Source of the DNA: Planctomycetaceae bacterium
GTDB taxonomy: Bacteria > Planctomycetota > Planctomycetia > Planctomycetales > Planctomycetaceae
NCBI GenBank assembly: GCA_020638955.1
Contig: JACKHO010000005.1
Span: 248,001-312,000, forward strand
Direction: 5' to 3'
DNA length: 64,000 nt
Both the position numbers and the translations under genes were made by a program. Every line of letters begins with the position of its first letter. The stretch's first letter is position 1. Shown one piece after another: positions 62,403 to 64,000 of the stretch. The notes beneath the pieces were generated by a model that saw nothing but the letters and a program-made list of their open reading frames with translations, had not been told where the DNA came from and did not search any database.

Positions 62403-63314
62403 ATGGCTTGGTTTCACAATCAGGATGTCCCTTTGCACGACCCCACGGCACTTGCCAAGTTTGGCAAGCTCGACGTGGTGGCGAAACTCATCGTCGAAGG
62501 GTACATGATTGGGCAACACAAAAGCCCGTTCAAAGGCTCCAGCGTCGAATTTGTCGAACACCGACAGTATTACCCCGGCGACGAAATTCGCCACATCGAT
62601 TGGCGGGCTTATGGCAAAACTGGCCGTTATTTTATCAAAGAGTTCGAGGAAGAAACCAATCTGCGGGCCTATCTGATTGTCGATTGCTCCGGCAGTATGG
62701 GCTACGCCGGAAAACACCTCGCCAAGTTCGACTACGCACGTCTGCTTGCCGCCTGTTTGGGATATCTGCTCATTGCCCAGCGCGACGCCGTCGGCCTGTC
62801 GTTATTCGACACAAAAGTCCGGCAGCGATTCGACCCCGCCACCAGCCCCCGCCGGTTTCAGCAAATCACCGAGGCACTGAATCAGTGTAAGCCAGGACAG
62901 GAAACCAGTCTGGCAAAAGTGTTTCAAACACTCGTCCCCACACTGAAACGTCGCAGTCTCGTCATTTTCATTAGTGACTGCTTCGACGACATCGACCATC
63001 TGGGGACGGCACTACAGCAGCTCCGCCACGGGCGACATGAAGTCATGTTGTTTCAGGTACTGGCTCCAGAAGAAGAAGATTTCCCCTTCACGAAGCCGAC
63101 GCAGTTCCGCAGCCTCGAACGCGATACACACCGCATTCTGACCGACCCGCACCGACTCAGACAAATCTATCTCGAACAATTCCACGAACACCAGGAACGG
63201 CTGACACAAATTGCTGGCAACCTGGGAATCGACTACTGCAAACTCCTGACGTCCGATCCTTACGACATGGCCCTCGGCGCGTTTCTTGATCGAAGAACCA
63301 GGGCGAGCAAGTAA
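62403..63314 (+). CDS. DUF58 (VWA-like) protein
   Basis: 303 residues from the ATG at 62403; the frame from 62268 overlaps the kinase start and is unlikely. The DUF58 signature is intact: PFKGSSVEFVEHRQYYPGDE, IRHIDWRAYGKTGRYFIKEF, then LRAYLIVDCSGSMGYAGKH, in which the Asp-x-Ser-x-Ser resembles a MIDAS site. A later segment (LVIFISDCFDDIDHLGTALQQL) is typical of the family. DUF58 is the standard partner of MoxR and the transglutaminase, both present elsewhere in this window. The protein is cytoplasmic, with no TM segment. Confidence 0.93.
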   Translation: MAWFHNQDVPLHDPTALAKFGKLDVVAKLIVEGYMIGQHKSPFKGSSVEFVEHRQYYPGDEIRHIDWRAYGKTGRYFIKEFEEETNLRAYLIVDCSGSMGYAGKHLAKFDYARLLAACLGYLLIAQRDAVGLSLFDTKVRQRFDPATSPRRFQQITEALNQCKPGQETSLAKVFQTLVPTLKRRSLVIFISDCFDDIDHLGTALQQLRHGRHEVMLFQVLAPEEEDFPFTKPTQFRSLERDTHRILTDPHRLRQIYLEQFHEHQERLTQIAGNLGIDYCKLLTSDPYDMALGAFLDRRTRASK

Positions 63315-63324
63315 CCAAGGTCAG

Positions 63325-64000
63325 CTAGATGACTTCCACGACAACCGCTGTTGCGTTGTCGCGAGAACCTTCTTCGATCGCGAGTTCGACCAGTCGCGTT
63401 CCTGGCAACATTTGTGACGCAGCGGTATTGGGCTCGGTGACCATTTCTTCAATGCGGCGGTCCCAGAGTCCGTCGGTGACACCGTCCGTGACGAGCACAA
63501 ATCGATCGCCCCGCTCCGCTTTGATTTCTCCGAGTTGCGGTCGCACAAACTGGTTTCCCGAGCCGAGAGACTGCGTGAGCACATTCTTGCGGGGATGGTT
63601 TCGCGCCTCGCGTTCGTTCAGTTCCCCTTTGCTTCGCAGCCAGCCCACGTAGGTGTGGTCGACTGTCAGTTGGTACATCGGCTTCCCTTTCGGGATATGG
63701 TAAATCCGGCTGTCACCAATGTGCCCAAAGTAAAACCAACCCGCGACATACCACAGGAGGCTCATAGTCGCCCCCATGTTGCGGCCTTCGTCGTAGGTCG
63801 CTCCGAGCATGGTGAGCTGCATGTGCGTGCCGAGAAACAAGTCGCGCAGACAGTCTTTCATCCCGGAACGATTGTGCACCAACGACAGTCTATACCGTCG
63901 CGGCAGCAGCTTGGTGATGTTGTCGAGGGCAAACCGGCTCGCAAACTCACCGGAACGTTCTCCCCCCATACCGTCACTCACGGCAAATACGTAGTCGAAG
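63325..64000 (-). CDS. PP2C-type Ser/Thr protein phosphatase, 5' truncated by window edge
   Basis: The frame remains open through the end of the window; the visible part is about 225 residues. The first complete residues are FDYVFAVSDGMGGERSGEFA, whose DGMGG is the metal-binding core of PP2C, so roughly 30 N-terminal residues are missing. The GTG at 63981 is internal. Other motifs: GATMSLLWYVAGWFYFGHIGDSRIYH, DRFVLVTDGVTDGLWDRRIEE and GSRDNATAVVVEVI. A stop at 63325 leaves 10 bases to the convergent DUF58 gene. It is likely the phosphatase counterpart of Ser/Thr kinases such as the Cache kinase at 38468, but no direct link is visible. Confidence 0.93.
   Translation of the reverse strand, partial: FDYVFAVSDGMGGERSGEFASRFALDNITKLLPRRYRLSLVHNRSGMKDCLRDLFLGTHMQLTMLGATYDEGRNMGATMSLLWYVAGWFYFGHIGDSRIYHIPKGKPMYQLTVDHTYVGWLRSKGELNEREARNHPRKNVLTQSLGSGNQFVRPQLGEIKAERGDRFVLVTDGVTDGLWDRRIEEMVTEPNTAASQMLPGTRLVELAIEEGSRDNATAVVVEVI

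Overview
The window looks like chromosomal DNA of a bacterium of the phylum Planctomycetes (order Planctomycetales). The grounds are its protein families: three DUF1501 proteins (one paired with a DUF1549/DUF1553 cytochrome-type protein), a Cache-domain Ser/Thr kinase, DUF1570, DUF2752, a secreted BON protein with an aromatic tail, Tat-exported Gfo/Idh/MocA, and very long TPR membrane proteins. Gene starts are often ATG inside a longer open frame, and some have no clear Shine-Dalgarno. I see no rRNA, tRNA, CRISPR, insertion sequence, prophage or plasmid functions. About 51 protein genes fill most of the 64 kb. The first and last genes run off the window.

Layout. 1-8.2 kb: end of a PEGA-like protein, tRNA-dihydrouridine synthase with a membrane endonuclease/phosphatase-fold protein, a BON-domain secreted protein, small unknowns, a GNAT enzyme and the glutamine amidotransferase TrpG/PabA. 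8.3-13.6 kb: a BatA-like VWA protein and a large TPR membrane protein. 14-17.8 kb: an enolase-superfamily enzyme, prephenate dehydrogenase and a DUF1501 protein. 18-26.6 kb: a 1046-residue TPR protein, an ExbB/TolQ/MotA proton-channel subunit and a 1411-residue membrane protein with a roughly 700-residue Gly/Pro/Glu/Lys-rich disordered stretch, followed on the other strand by a MoxR ATPase. 27.7-31.2 kb: cupin, a DUF1653-GNAT fusion, a secreted protein and a second DUF1501 protein. 31.4-36.4 kb: TPR protein and a TgpA-type transglutaminase. 36.5-43.2 kb: IscA/HesB, an HlyD-like adaptor, the Cache kinase, a GalT-like transferase and MetX. 43.3-49.7 kb: DUF2752, two related lipoproteins, an SGNH hydrolase and the DUF1501/DUF1549 pair. 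50-54 kb: UDP-glucose dehydrogenase, a secreted unknown, and TadG- and TadE-like proteins. 54-64 kb: Gfo/Idh/MocA oxidoreductase, DUF1570, flotillin FloA, a 68-residue protein, an OleA-like thiolase, a glycosyltransferase, a degenerate receiver protein, a PhoR-like kinase, a DUF58 protein and a PP2C phosphatase.

How the genes work together. The clearest theme is that parts usually found together in a MoxR/BatA/DUF58/transglutaminase (TgpA) operon are scattered over 55 kb: VWA at 8.3 kb, giant DUF4175-like protein at 22.4 kb, MoxR at 26.7 kb, transglutaminase at 34 kb and DUF58 at 62.4 kb. The second theme is cell-envelope machinery: TPR-ExbB-giant protein, Tad-like pseudopilin-type proteins, flotillin, Tat-exported DUF1501 proteins and many lipoproteins. 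The rest is housekeeping metabolism (aromatic amino acids, methionine, UDP-sugars, Fe-S assembly). The least conventional items are the giant disordered protein, the orphan OleA-like enzyme, the pseudo-receiver with Glu in place of the phosphorylated Asp, the DUF1653-GNAT fusion, and two families of short inverted or direct repeats in intergenic DNA.
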